From Paraburkholderia sacchari (GTDB lineage: Bacteria > Pseudomonadota > Gammaproteobacteria > Burkholderiales > Burkholderiaceae): 64,000 nt of DNA. Location of the stretch: positions 182,846 to 246,845 of the forward strand of contig NZ_JTDB02000009.1 of assembly GCF_000785435.2 (NCBI RefSeq), read 5' to 3'. Position numbers and translations under genes: made by a program. Below are positions 45,009 through 53,086 of the stretch, piece by piece. The notes under the pieces are model-generated. The model was not told the origin of the DNA. It saw only the letters and a program-made list of their open reading frames with translations, and ran no database searches. The first letter of the stretch is position 1. The number at the start of each line of letters is the position of its first letter.

Positions 45009-47798
45009 ATGGCCCATCAGATAACACTCCGTTTTGAGGATGGAGTGACCCGCTTCATCGAGTGCGAGGACGCAGAGCGCATCACCGATGCCGCCATTCG
45101 CGCCAAAATCAATATTCCACTCGATTGCCGTGATGGTGTGTGCGGCACCTGCAAGGCGGTCTGCGAGTCCGGCGAGTACGTTCTGGGCGACTGCGTTGAA
45201 GAGGCGCTCAGCCCTGAGGAGGCTCGCGCCCGCAAGGTTCTTACCTGCCAGATGAGTCCACGTTCGGACTGCGTGGTCCAGATCGCCACGAACTCCGATG
45301 TCTCCGGCACCGGCCTGGCGTCCCACAGGGGACGGATCGTCGCGTGCCAACGCGCGTCGGAAAGCACGATTGCCTTTTCGGTTGAACTGGAGAACCGCGC
45401 GGATCTCAGCTTCCTTGCTGGGCAGTACGTCAACGTCCGGGTGCCCGGAACCGATCAAACACGCTCCTACTCCTTCAGTTCGGCGCCGTCCGAATCGCAT
45501 GTGTCGTTCCTCGTGCGCAATGTGCCACAAGGAGCGATGTCGACCTGGCTGTGCGAAACCGCCAAAGCAGGGGACGAAATCGAGTTTCGCGGTCCGATGG
45601 GAAGCTTCTACCTGCGCCCCATCGAGCGCCCGGTGCTCTTTCTGGCGGGCGGCACGGGCCTCGCGCCGTTCCTCTCGATGCTGGGCAGGATCGTCGAGGA
45701 CGGCGGCAGCCCGTATCCGATTCACATGATCCTGGGCGTAAACAACGATGAGGATCTGGTTGGCGTCGACCGGCTCGAAGCCTTTGCACAGTGCCTGCCG
45801 AACTTCACCTATGCCTGCACCGTCTCCAGCCCCGATAGTGCTCATCCCAACAAGGGCTATGTCACCCATCACATCATCCCCTCCCAGCTCAACGACGGAG
45901 AGGCGGATGTTTACCTCTGCGGCCCGCCGCCGATGGTCGATGCGGTGCGTAATTACCTCTCGTCGGAAGGGCTAACGCCGCGCAACTTCTATTACGAGAA
46001 GTTTGCCGGCACCGGCCTGGTGGTGCAGACGGGTGAGGAGCGCATCGCACCTGTCGATGTCGATGAGGCCTTCGATCTGCGCATGGCGCTCGAACTGGGG
46101 GCGGCGCAGTTGACCATGGGCCGGCTGTCGAGCGAGCAGTTGATCCGCTTCCGCCAACTCGCCGAGGCGACGGCGCCGTGCGTGTCCCGGGAGCGCTTTA
46201 CCGACGTGGCACGTTACATCGAGGCGAACCACGCTTTCCACATGTTCACGATCGAGGCATCTGGAAACGCCCAGCTGATCGCGCTCTATCGGCAACTGGC
46301 CGTGCAGGACTACATCGCTCGCGCGCTGACCGGCCAGATCGAGATCGTCGGCGACATCGTTCAGCAGCACCGGGATATTGTCAGCGCGTTTGAACTGGGC
46401 GACTTGAACAAGGCGCGAGACGTAATTGCACTGCATGCCCACCATTCCAGAGCCACGATGAGCCGGGCGCTGGAGCGCATGGCGCCGGGCAAGACGGCGC
46501 CCTTGGTCCCGGCGCCCCCCGTGCCGCCGATAGTTGTGCCTCGGAGCGCGCCGCAGATTTGTCCGTTCACAGCCAAAACGCTTCCGGCGTATTCACACGA
46601 ACTGGACTGGCCCGAGGGGCTGGAGCCATTCAAGGTGGTCGACGACGGCTCGCAAGGCGACCCGTACGAGCACTACCGCTGGATGCGTGAGCATGCGCCG
46701 GTGCTGCGCTGCCAGTCGGCGACTTCGGACGTGTGGTTCCTCTCGCGCTATGACGATGTCTACCAGGCGATTCGCAATCCGAAACTGTTTTCTTCCGAGG
46801 TCGTCAGCCCGCCGCCGCTGACGTTCCTGACGCTTTTCGATGCACCCGATCATTCGCGCTTGCGCAAGGTCGTCCAGCCGTCCTTCCTGCCGCTGGCGCT
46901 CGATCCTTTTATCGAGCAGATCGCGCAAAGGGCGGAGGACCTGCTCGACGCAATGATCGCCAAAGGCGGCGGTGATGTGGTCGATGATTTCGCCATTCCG
47001 CTCAGCATCTCGACCATCTCCACGATGATCGACGTGCCGAACGAGGATGAGGAGAAGATGAAGTTCTGGTCCGACGAGACCTTTAGCTACTTCGGCCGCC
47101 TCGCCCGCAATGCGCCGGGGACCGGCACGGACGAGCAGAGCGCGCAAGCGTTCTTCGCATACCTTAAGGAAGCGATGGAGCGGCTCGCCCGCACCGATAG
47201 CCAATCGATTGGCGGACATATCGCGCGCATGTGGAAGGACGGTCTGCTTTCAGAAAAGGAAGCGAAGGAACTGTGCGCTTTCGTCTTCATCGCCGGGCAC
47301 GACACGACGACCATCCTTGTTGCCAACGCTTTTCGCATGCTCGCCGAACAGCCGCATCTGCTGGGACGCATCCGCGAAAATCCCGCCGACGCCGAGCGCT
47401 TCGTCGAAGAGGTGGCGCGCTATCGCGGCACCGTCCAGCGCGTGAGTCGCATCACCACCGAGGCAACCACTGTCGCGGGCGTCGATCTGCCCAAGGGCGC
47501 GGTGGTGCGATTGCTGCTGTCGGCGGCGAACCGCGACAGCCGCAAGTTTGTCGACGGCGAGACGTTCGACATCGACCGCGATTCCAGCGGCCACCTGGGC
47601 TTCGGCAATGGCATGCACAAATGCCTTGGCGCGCCGCTCGCCAAACTGGAGACGCTGATCTCGACGAAGGCGCTGGCCCGCAAGATTGGCGCCATTGCGC
47701 TCGATCCCACGCGGCCGATCCAGTATGTGCGGGGCAACAATCTGACCAACTCCGGGCCGGAGCATCTGTTCGTCAAGCTGGGCGGGTTGCCGGCCTGA
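45009..47798 (+). CDS. chcA: self-sufficient cytochrome P450 fusion: ferredoxin / FAD-NAD reductase / FCD / P450 (cyclohexanecarboxylate hydroxylase type)
   Basis: A 929-residue four-module enzyme. Residues 1-95: plant-type [2Fe-2S] ferredoxin (C40-x4-C45-x2-C48-x31-C80). About 103-335: BenC-like reductase with FAD motif R152-S-Y-S, nucleotide motif GGTGLAP (214-220) and CGPPPM (from 304). About 350-495: an FCD domain, normally the ligand-binding half of GntR-family repressors, keeping the putative metal histidines H411, H454 and H476/478. A Pro-rich linker follows. About 530-925: P450 with I-helix AGHDTT (762-767) and haem Cys872 in FGNGMHKCLG. I recall the same domain order for P450CHC (ChcA) of Paraburkholderia terrae, which hydroxylates cyclohexanecarboxylate; the SDR, desaturase and PobA neighbours agree. 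Start 45009 follows GAGGAGA; the frame to 44865 is uncharacteristic. Confidence 0.93.
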   Translation: MAHQITLRFEDGVTRFIECEDAERITDAAIRAKINIPLDCRDGVCGTCKAVCESGEYVLGDCVEEALSPEEARARKVLTCQMSPRSDCVVQIATNSDVSGTGLASHRGRIVACQRASESTIAFSVELENRADLSFLAGQYVNVRVPGTDQTRSYSFSSAPSESHVSFLVRNVPQGAMSTWLCETAKAGDEIEFRGPMGSFYLRPIERPVLFLAGGTGLAPFLSMLGRIVEDGGSPYPIHMILGVNNDEDLVGVDRLEAFAQCLPNFTYACTVSSPDSAHPNKGYVTHHIIPSQLNDGEADVYLCGPPPMVDAVRNYLSSEGLTPRNFYYEKFAGTGLVVQTGEERIAPVDVDEAFDLRMALELGAAQLTMGRLSSEQLIRFRQLAEATAPCVSRERFTDVARYIEANHAFHMFTIEASGNAQLIALYRQLAVQDYIARALTGQIEIVGDIVQQHRDIVSAFELGDLNKARDVIALHAHHSRATMSRALERMAPGKTAPLVPAPPVPPIVVPRSAPQICPFTAKTLPAYSHELDWPEGLEPFKVVDDGSQGDPYEHYRWMREHAPVLRCQSATSDVWFLSRYDDVYQAIRNPKLFSSEVVSPPPLTFLTLFDAPDHSRLRKVVQPSFLPLALDPFIEQIAQRAEDLLDAMIAKGGGDVVDDFAIPLSISTISTMIDVPNEDEEKMKFWSDETFSYFGRLARNAPGTGTDEQSAQAFFAYLKEAMERLARTDSQSIGGHIARMWKDGLLSEKEAKELCAFVFIAGHDTTTILVANAFRMLAEQPHLLGRIRENPADAERFVEEVARYRGTVQRVSRITTEATTVAGVDLPKGAVVRLLLSAANRDSRKFVDGETFDIDRDSSGHLGFGNGMHKCLGAPLAKLETLISTKALARKIGAIALDPTRPIQYVRGNNLTNSGPEHLFVKLGGLPA

Positions 47799-47801
47799 AG
47801 C

Positions 47802-47824
47802 GGGGGCAGGGGCGGGGGCGGGGG
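47802..47824 (+). repeat. G-rich tract, potential G-quadruplex
   Basis: Four runs of 5, 4, 5 and 5 G separated by CA, C and C, starting four bases after the chcA stop and ending five bases before the stop of the convergent AraC gene. It fits the four-run G-quadruplex rule. It could help termination between the convergent genes; no classical hairpin-T terminator is present. Confidence 0.6.
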
Positions 47825-47828
47825 CGCG

Positions 47829-48761
47829 TCAGTCCGCGGCCCCTTTTGCGGGTGGCAAGGATCGATCGTGGGCCGCCGCGCGATATTCAGTAGGCCGAAG
47901 TCCAGTCTGCTTGCGAAAGAAACGGCCGAAATAGGCTTCGTCCTGAAACCCCAGTTCACTCGCGATCTGCTTCACGCTGAGCGTCGAATAGCCGAGTAGC
48001 CGCTTGGCTTCATGGATCGAGCGTGCGTCGATGGCCTCGCTTGCCGAGACGCCGAAGGCGGCGCGGCAGATGCGAGAGAGCTGACCGGTGGTCACACCCA
48101 TCTCGTTGGCGTAGCTGGCGACCGGCCGCCGCTCACGGCAATGGCGGTCGAGAAGGGCGCGGAACCGTTCGATCCGAGCCGCCATTGTCCGCTGCTCGGA
48201 GCTGGCTGAAAGCCGGGCGCTCTCGCTGAGGCGCCCGATCTTGACGAAGAGGGCGATTGCCAGTGCCGCGCCCGCGGTGAACTGCCAGCGCTCGTGGCTC
48301 TCCGCCTCGTGCCCGATCGACTGAAAAAGCGTGTCCAACGGTGTGCCGCGTTCGACCTCGGGATCGACCGAGAGCACCGTTGGCGTGCGCATGAATTCCA
48401 GCAGCTCGGGCGCGGCCGTCATCGCCAGCGATTCCAGTGCGGGCTGCGCGGCGGTGATGACATGGCCGTCGATGTCGCTGCGGAAGTGAAAGCCGTGGAC
48501 CGAGTGCGCTGGCACGACGATCAGGCATGGCGCAACGACCGCCCACCTCCTGCCGTCGATGAAGGTTTCGCCGCCCCCGCGGGTGACGTAGAGCACCTGG
48601 ATCAGCGCGTCGTGGACGTGCGGCTTGATGTCGAAGTCGAAGCGGCCGGCACGCAGGGGAATGCGCTCGTAATGCACCATGTCGACCCAGGATTGGCCGG
48701 CTTCCGCACCGTACAGCGCGAAGTGCAGAACGGTCCGGGTGCGCTGTTGGTCATGAGCCAT
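47829..48761 (-). CDS. AraC-family regulator, likely activator of the chc genes
   Basis: A 310-residue regulator. N-terminal cupin-like effector domain (FDFDIKPHVHDALIQVLYVTRGGGETFIDGRRW, PCLIVVPAHSVHGFHF) and a C-terminal double helix-turn-helix (YANEMGVTTGQLSRICRAAFG; LSVKQIASELGFQDEAYFGRFFRKQTGLRPTEYR). The architecture is that of the PobR/HpaA group sensing aromatic or alicyclic acids. Divergent from chcB across 123 bp and convergent with chcA, so the natural candidate to control them. Start 48761. Confidence 0.88.
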   Translation of the reverse strand: MAHDQQRTRTVLHFALYGAEAGQSWVDMVHYERIPLRAGRFDFDIKPHVHDALIQVLYVTRGGGETFIDGRRWAVVAPCLIVVPAHSVHGFHFRSDIDGHVITAAQPALESLAMTAAPELLEFMRTPTVLSVDPEVERGTPLDTLFQSIGHEAESHERWQFTAGAALAIALFVKIGRLSESARLSASSEQRTMAARIERFRALLDRHCRERRPVASYANEMGVTTGQLSRICRAAFGVSASEAIDARSIHEAKRLLGYSTLSVKQIASELGFQDEAYFGRFFRKQTGLRPTEYRAAAHDRSLPPAKGAAD

Positions 48762-48843
48762 GATGCACGGTATGTCCTGTTATATGTCGTCTCTGTCCAT
48801 TGTTCCACAGGCGCTCGAGGCGTTCAATGACGATACGGATTTC

Positions 48844-48882
48844 AGGAAGCGTAATTGCACGGAAAACTTTAGGAAAGTAATT
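48844..48882 (+). promoter_or_regulatory. direct repeats in the araC-chcB intergenic region
   Basis: AGGAAGCGTAATT (48844-48856) and AGGAAAGTAATT (48871-48882) are near-identical direct repeats about 26 bp apart, directly before the chcB start; the second also supplies the ribosome site. Direct repeats are the usual AraC/XylS-type binding pattern, though the second copy lies too near the start codon for a classic activator site. Role inferred. Confidence 0.4.
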
Positions 48883-48884
48883 AC

Positions 48885-49730
48885 ATGGCACAGCAAATTG
48901 AAAATCGCACAGCTGCGTCGGCCCCCTACGGGCTGAATCTGGATGGCAAGGTCTGCGTGATTACGGGTGCGGGTAGTGGCATTGGCGCCGGCATCGCGCG
49001 CGCCTTCGCCAGTGTCGGAGCCCATGTGGCGCTCGTGGACCGCAATCTTGCCGGCGCGGAAGCTGTCGCTGCAGAACTGCGCGAGGCAGGCGCCATCGCG
49101 CAGGCGTTCGGCTGCGACGTGTCGGACGAGGCTTCGGTTGCCGCAGCCGCGCACGAGGTTCGGGCAGCGCTCGGGCCGGTCAGCGTGCTCGTCAATAATG
49201 CAGGACTGCTACGCGCGGGATCGCTGGAGACGGTTTCGATCGCAGACTGGAACCAGGCGATCGCCGTGAACCTCACCGGCTATCTCCTGTGCGCGCGCGC
49301 GTTCGGGCGCGACATGCTGGCAGCGGGCAAGGGCAGTATCGTGCACGTTGCCTCGATTGCGGCGCTCAATCCGCAGACCAATAGCGGTTCCTATAGTCCC
49401 AGCAAGGCTGGCGTGCTGCTACTTTCGCGCCAGTTGGCGGCGGAGTGGGGCCCGCGCGGCGTGCGCAGCAACTGCGTGCTGCCCGGCATGATTCGCACCG
49501 CGCTGTCCGCGAAGTTCTACGAGGAGCCCGGCTTCGAGGCGCGCCGTGCCGTCGCCACCGCGAGCCGCCGCATCGGCGAGCCCGAGGACCTGGCCGGCCC
49601 GGCCATGTTCCTTGCCTCCGACCTTGCGGCCTACGTCAATGGCGCCGAGGTGCTCGTGGACGGCGGGCTCGATTGCATGCTGATGGACATGGTTCCGCGC
49701 CCCGGCTTTAATGCCACCCCGGCCGCGTGA
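48885..49730 (+). CDS. chcB: short-chain dehydrogenase, probable 4-hydroxycyclohexanecarboxylate dehydrogenase
   Basis: A 281-residue classical SDR: cofactor motif TGAGSGIG (27-34), VDRNLAG with the acidic residue favouring NAD, VLVNNAG, catalytic Ser in VASIAALNP and Y170-x3-K174 (YSPSK). C-terminal VDGGLDCMLMD is typical. The N-terminal ~20 residues (MAQQIENRTAASAPYGLNL) extend beyond the usual start. In the proposed route it oxidises trans-4-hydroxycyclohexanecarboxylate to the 4-oxo acid. Followed closely by the FAD desaturase gene. Family firm; substrate inferred from context. Confidence 0.85.
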   Translation: MAQQIENRTAASAPYGLNLDGKVCVITGAGSGIGAGIARAFASVGAHVALVDRNLAGAEAVAAELREAGAIAQAFGCDVSDEASVAAAAHEVRAALGPVSVLVNNAGLLRAGSLETVSIADWNQAIAVNLTGYLLCARAFGRDMLAAGKGSIVHVASIAALNPQTNSGSYSPSKAGVLLLSRQLAAEWGPRGVRSNCVLPGMIRTALSAKFYEEPGFEARRAVATASRRIGEPEDLAGPAMFLASDLAAYVNGAEVLVDGGLDCMLMDMVPRPGFNATPAA

Positions 49731-49764
49731 GCGCCATCACACCATAACGAAAAGGAGAGTGCAT

Positions 49765-51486
49765 ATGGCCAAGGAGATCACTTGCGATCTGGTCGTGGTT
49801 GGGTCGGGTGCAGCAGGCCTCGCCACCGCAATCACGGCAAAGAAGCGCGGCCTCGATGTCATCGTGCTCGAAAAGGAGCCTGTGTTCGGCGGCACCACCG
49901 CGTTGTCGGGCGGGGTCTTGTGGATTCCGCTCAGCCAATATGGTCGGCAGCAGAACCCGGCGGACTCCGTCGAGCGCGTGCGCGAATACATGATGAGCGA
50001 GACGGGCAACAACTATGATGCCGCCGCGGTCCAGTGCTTTATCGAGAACGGGCCGAAGATGGTCGAGTTCTTCGAGCGGGAGACCGAGATGAAGTTCGTG
50101 CCCACGCTCTATCCGGACTATCATCCCGATGCGCCAGGCGGCGTCGACATCGGCCGCTCGGTCCTCGCCGCGCCCTATGATATTCGCGGGCTGGGCAAGG
50201 ACATGCAGCGCCTCAAGCCGCCGCTCGAGACGATTACCTTCATGGGGATGATGTTCAATTCCTCTAACGCGGACCTCAAGCACTTCTTCCGCGCCACCAA
50301 ATCGATTGTTTCGTTCTGCTACGTGGCCAGACGTTTAGCTACGCATATCAAGGAACTGGCGCTTTACCGCCGCGGAATCAATGTAACGAGCGGCAATGCG
50401 CTCGCTGCCAGGCTCGCGAAGTCGGCACTGGCGATCGGTATTCCGATCCACACCTCGACGCCGGTGAAGGAACTGCTGAGCAAGCAGGGCAAGGTGGCCG
50501 GTGTGCTCGCGAGCGCACCGGACGGTGAACTTCGCGTCGCAGCCCGCCACGGCGTCGTGTTGGCCTGCGGTGGCTTTCCGCACGATCTCAAGCGCATTGC
50601 GAAGGTCTATCCGCATGTGAAGCGCGGGGGGGAGCATCTCTCGCCCACGCCAGCTGGCAACACGGGTGATGGGCTGACCATGGCGGAGAAGGTGGGTGGC
50701 GCCGTGCAGCTGGGCTTCACCGATGCATCGGCCTGGATGCCTGTATCCAGGGTGCCTTTCGGCAAGGGCCGCACGGGCGTGTTCCCGCATCTGCTGGACC
50801 GCTACAAGCCTGGTGTAATCGGCGTCCTGTGCAGCGGTCAACGCTTCACCAATGAATCGAATTCGTACCACGACGTTGGCTCGGCGCTGATTCGTGCTTG
50901 CGAGGGTGAGCGGGAGACGGCGATGTGGCTGATCTGCGATAAGGTGGCACTGGGCAAGTATGGCCTGGGCTATGCCAAGCCCGCGCCAATGCCGCTGGGG
51001 CCGCTGCTGCGCAAAGGATACCTCGTCAAGGGCGAGACGATCGGCGAATTGGCGCGCAACTGCGGGATTGCTCAGGATGCGCTCGAGAAGACGGTCCGTG
51101 CCTACAACGTCGATGCCATGCGCGGCGAAGACCCGTCGTTCCATCGCGGCCGCACATCGTTCAACCGATATCTCGCCGATCCGGACAACAAGCCCAATCC
51201 TTGCGTTGCGCCGATTTCGACTGGCCCCTTCTATGCAGTGAAGGTGGTGATGGGCGATCTGGGCACATTCGACGGACTCCGGACCAGTGTCACGGGCGAG
51301 GTGCAGCGCGCGGACGGCAGCGAGATCGAGGGCCTCTACGCGGTCGGCAATGACCGGCGCAGCGTGATGGGCGGGAACTATCCGGGTGCCGGTATCACCC
51401 ATGGGCCCAATATGACGTTCGGATATGTCACGGGCAACGCCATCGCCAACAAGGCTATGGCCAGCAAAGAAAAGGTGCACGCATGA
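49765..51486 (+). CDS. chcC: FAD-dependent desaturase, probable 4-oxocyclohexanecarboxylate dehydrogenase (KstD-like)
   Basis: A 573-residue FAD_binding_2 flavoprotein of the 3-ketosteroid-delta1-dehydrogenase/fumarate-reductase type. FAD motif VVVGSGAAGLATAI (10-23) and EKEPVFGGTTALSGGVLWIP at the N-terminus, VVLACGGFPHDL in the middle, and YAVGNDRRSVMGGNYPGAGITHGPNMTFGYVTG at the C-terminus. KstD-like enzymes desaturate next to a ring ketone, exactly what is needed to turn 4-oxocyclohexanecarboxylate into the dienone that tautomerises to 4-hydroxybenzoate. Start 49765 after AAAGGAGAG. Overlaps the next gene by four bases. Only one desaturase is present; Gram-positive chc pathways are described with two. 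Confidence 0.82.
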   Translation: MAKEITCDLVVVGSGAAGLATAITAKKRGLDVIVLEKEPVFGGTTALSGGVLWIPLSQYGRQQNPADSVERVREYMMSETGNNYDAAAVQCFIENGPKMVEFFERETEMKFVPTLYPDYHPDAPGGVDIGRSVLAAPYDIRGLGKDMQRLKPPLETITFMGMMFNSSNADLKHFFRATKSIVSFCYVARRLATHIKELALYRRGINVTSGNALAARLAKSALAIGIPIHTSTPVKELLSKQGKVAGVLASAPDGELRVAARHGVVLACGGFPHDLKRIAKVYPHVKRGGEHLSPTPAGNTGDGLTMAEKVGGAVQLGFTDASAWMPVSRVPFGKGRTGVFPHLLDRYKPGVIGVLCSGQRFTNESNSYHDVGSALIRACEGERETAMWLICDKVALGKYGLGYAKPAPMPLGPLLRKGYLVKGETIGELARNCGIAQDALEKTVRAYNVDAMRGEDPSFHRGRTSFNRYLADPDNKPNPCVAPISTGPFYAVKVVMGDLGTFDGLRTSVTGEVQRADGSEIEGLYAVGNDRRSVMGGNYPGAGITHGPNMTFGYVTGNAIANKAMASKEKVHA

Positions 51487-51830
51487 GCCGCCACTCAATG
51501 TATCTCACCAAGCCTCTCGTGGATTTCCGGATCTACACTATCGCGCTGCGCAAGATGCCCGAGTTCATAGAGGTGTTCGACCGGCTCGCCATGCCGATCC
51601 TGCTCGAGACGCTTGGGCACCCGCTCGGTTTTTGGACGAGTCTGGTAGGGCAGCAGAACCAGTTCACCCACCTGTGGGGGTATGACAATCTTGCGGACTA
51701 CGAACGACGGTGCCTCGCACGCGATACGCATCCGGATTTCCCGGCCTATCTCAAGGCATCGGGCCATTTGATCACGGCACAGGAGACACGGCTTATTCGT
51801 GCTGCCGAGTTGGGTAGCGTCGCAGTGTAA
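51483..51830 (+). CDS. NIPSNAP-family protein
   Basis: A 115-residue ferredoxin-like-fold protein: VDFRIYTIALRKMPEFIEVFDRLAMPILLETLGHPLGFWTSLVGQQNQFTHLWGYDNLADYERRCLARDTHPDFPAYL. RIYT near the start and HLWGYDNLADYERRRA-like text are hallmarks of NIPSNAP proteins. Translationally coupled to the desaturase (ATGA), so presumably acts in the same pathway, perhaps as an isomerase or accessory of ring desaturation. Function of the family in bacteria is not settled. Confidence 0.82.
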   Translation: MSRHSMYLTKPLVDFRIYTIALRKMPEFIEVFDRLAMPILLETLGHPLGFWTSLVGQQNQFTHLWGYDNLADYERRCLARDTHPDFPAYLKASGHLITAQETRLIRAAELGSVAV

Positions 51831-51880
51831 GCCGATACGCTGCCATCACACACTCGCTTCAGTTGTTTGCGCATATCGCG

Positions 51881-52786
51881 CTACGACGTACCCAATGCCA
51901 GATCGCGATGAGCGGAGCTCTGGAATTCGCGGGGCGTCGCGCCTGTCTGTTTGCGGAAGTAGCGGCTGAAATAGGCGCTGTCCTCGAATCCCAGGCTGTG
52001 CGCGATCTGCTTGACGGTCATGCCCGAATAGACCAGGTCGCGCTGCGCCTCGCGAATCAGATGGTCGTTGATCAGCGCGGTAGGTGACGAACCGAGCTCT
52101 TCGCGGCAGATGCGCCCGAGTTGCGGCGGGGTGACATCAAGCGCGGCTGCATAGAACTCGACCGGGCGGTGCTCACGGAAATGCTGGGCAATCAGCTCGC
52201 GGAAGCGTCTGATTTGCTGGCTGCGTCGCGCGGCGAGTCCGGCTGCCGGGACGTTGGCATGGTCAATAAGCCGCGCCGCCTGTACGAAAAGTGCCATTAG
52301 CAGTGACATGCCCGCTGCGGTGTAACCAGCCGCGCCGCGGCGAAACTCGTTCTCGAGCATATGAAAGAGAGGCATCAGCGTTTCATCGCTGGCTGCGGGC
52401 CCGCTCACCGGAATCACGGCGGGGCGCTGGAGAACCGCGACGAGCGTTGAAGAAACGGACTTCGCAATGGACTCCAGCGCGCGCTGCGCCGCCGTGACGA
52501 CCAGGCCGTCGATCTCCGGCGAAAATGCGAAACCGTGCACCACCTGTGCAGGAAGGATCACAAGGCAGGGCGGGTTAAACGGTGTTTTTTCACTCTCGAT
52601 GACGACGTGACCCTGGCCGCTGCGGATGTAGAGAAACTGCAGCAGTGCGTCGTGACGGTGCGCGGGAATGTTCCAGTCGTTCGGCCGGCTGCGTTCCGGA
52701 ATCCACTCGAAATTGAATGCATCGTGCCACGGCGGCCGCGCGGCCGATGCTTCTCCATACAATTCGTAACTAGGGATTTTCCTCAT
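51881..52786 (-). CDS. AraC-family transcriptional regulator
   Basis: A 301-residue paralogue of the 48761 regulator: cupin domain (WNIPAHRHDALLQFLYIRSGQGHVVIES, PPCLVILPAQVVHGFAFSPEIDG) and AraC domain (FYAAALDVTPPQLGRICREELG; MTVKQIAHSLGFEDSAYFSRYFRKQTGATPREFQ). Start 52786 (MRKIPSYELYGE) gives the usual length; the ORF to 52933 adds an unlikely leader. Divergent from the transporter unit, which it probably controls. Confidence 0.85.
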   Translation of the reverse strand: MRKIPSYELYGEASAARPPWHDAFNFEWIPERSRPNDWNIPAHRHDALLQFLYIRSGQGHVVIESEKTPFNPPCLVILPAQVVHGFAFSPEIDGLVVTAAQRALESIAKSVSSTLVAVLQRPAVIPVSGPAASDETLMPLFHMLENEFRRGAAGYTAAGMSLLMALFVQAARLIDHANVPAAGLAARRSQQIRRFRELIAQHFREHRPVEFYAAALDVTPPQLGRICREELGSSPTALINDHLIREAQRDLVYSGMTVKQIAHSLGFEDSAYFSRYFRKQTGATPREFQSSAHRDLALGTS

Positions 52787-53008
52787 GTCGCCTTCCCTCA
52801 TATGTGCAGATTGTCCTGTTTTTCCATAGTTTTGTCCATGATCGGCCGACGCCGTCTGCCTATACTTCAGGCAGGCGAAATCGATGAATATTTTGTTCGA
52901 GACACAGGATGTGCTTTGGGATATTTCACTCATCCTGGAGATTCGGATGGCTAATTAATTGGCTGAATTCGCCGTAATAGAACGACATTAATCTCTGGAG
53001 ACATCGCA

Positions 53009-53086
53009 ATGAAAACGCTCGATCGCGTCGGCCTGGCCGGCGCGTTGCCCCCGTTCGTCTATCACGTTGCCGGAGGTCGGCAATGA
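53009..53086 (+). CDS. 25-residue leader peptide overlapping the MFS start
   Basis: ATG at 53009 preceded by CTGGAGACATCGCA, then MKTLDRVGLAGALPPFVYHV and a TGA that overlaps the MFS start (CAATGAAG). Its first seven residues MKTLDRV nearly repeat the MFS N-terminus MKTLERV, so it looks like a duplication of the gene start that now acts as a translationally coupled upstream ORF. It may simply reinitiate translation of the transporter. Too short for independent support. Confidence 0.5.
   Translation: MKTLDRVGLAGALPPFVYHVAGGRQ

Noticed and set aside
50335..51498. 387-codon open frame opposite the FAD desaturase
   Set aside because: Antisense of a clear flavoprotein; residue pattern is not protein-like.
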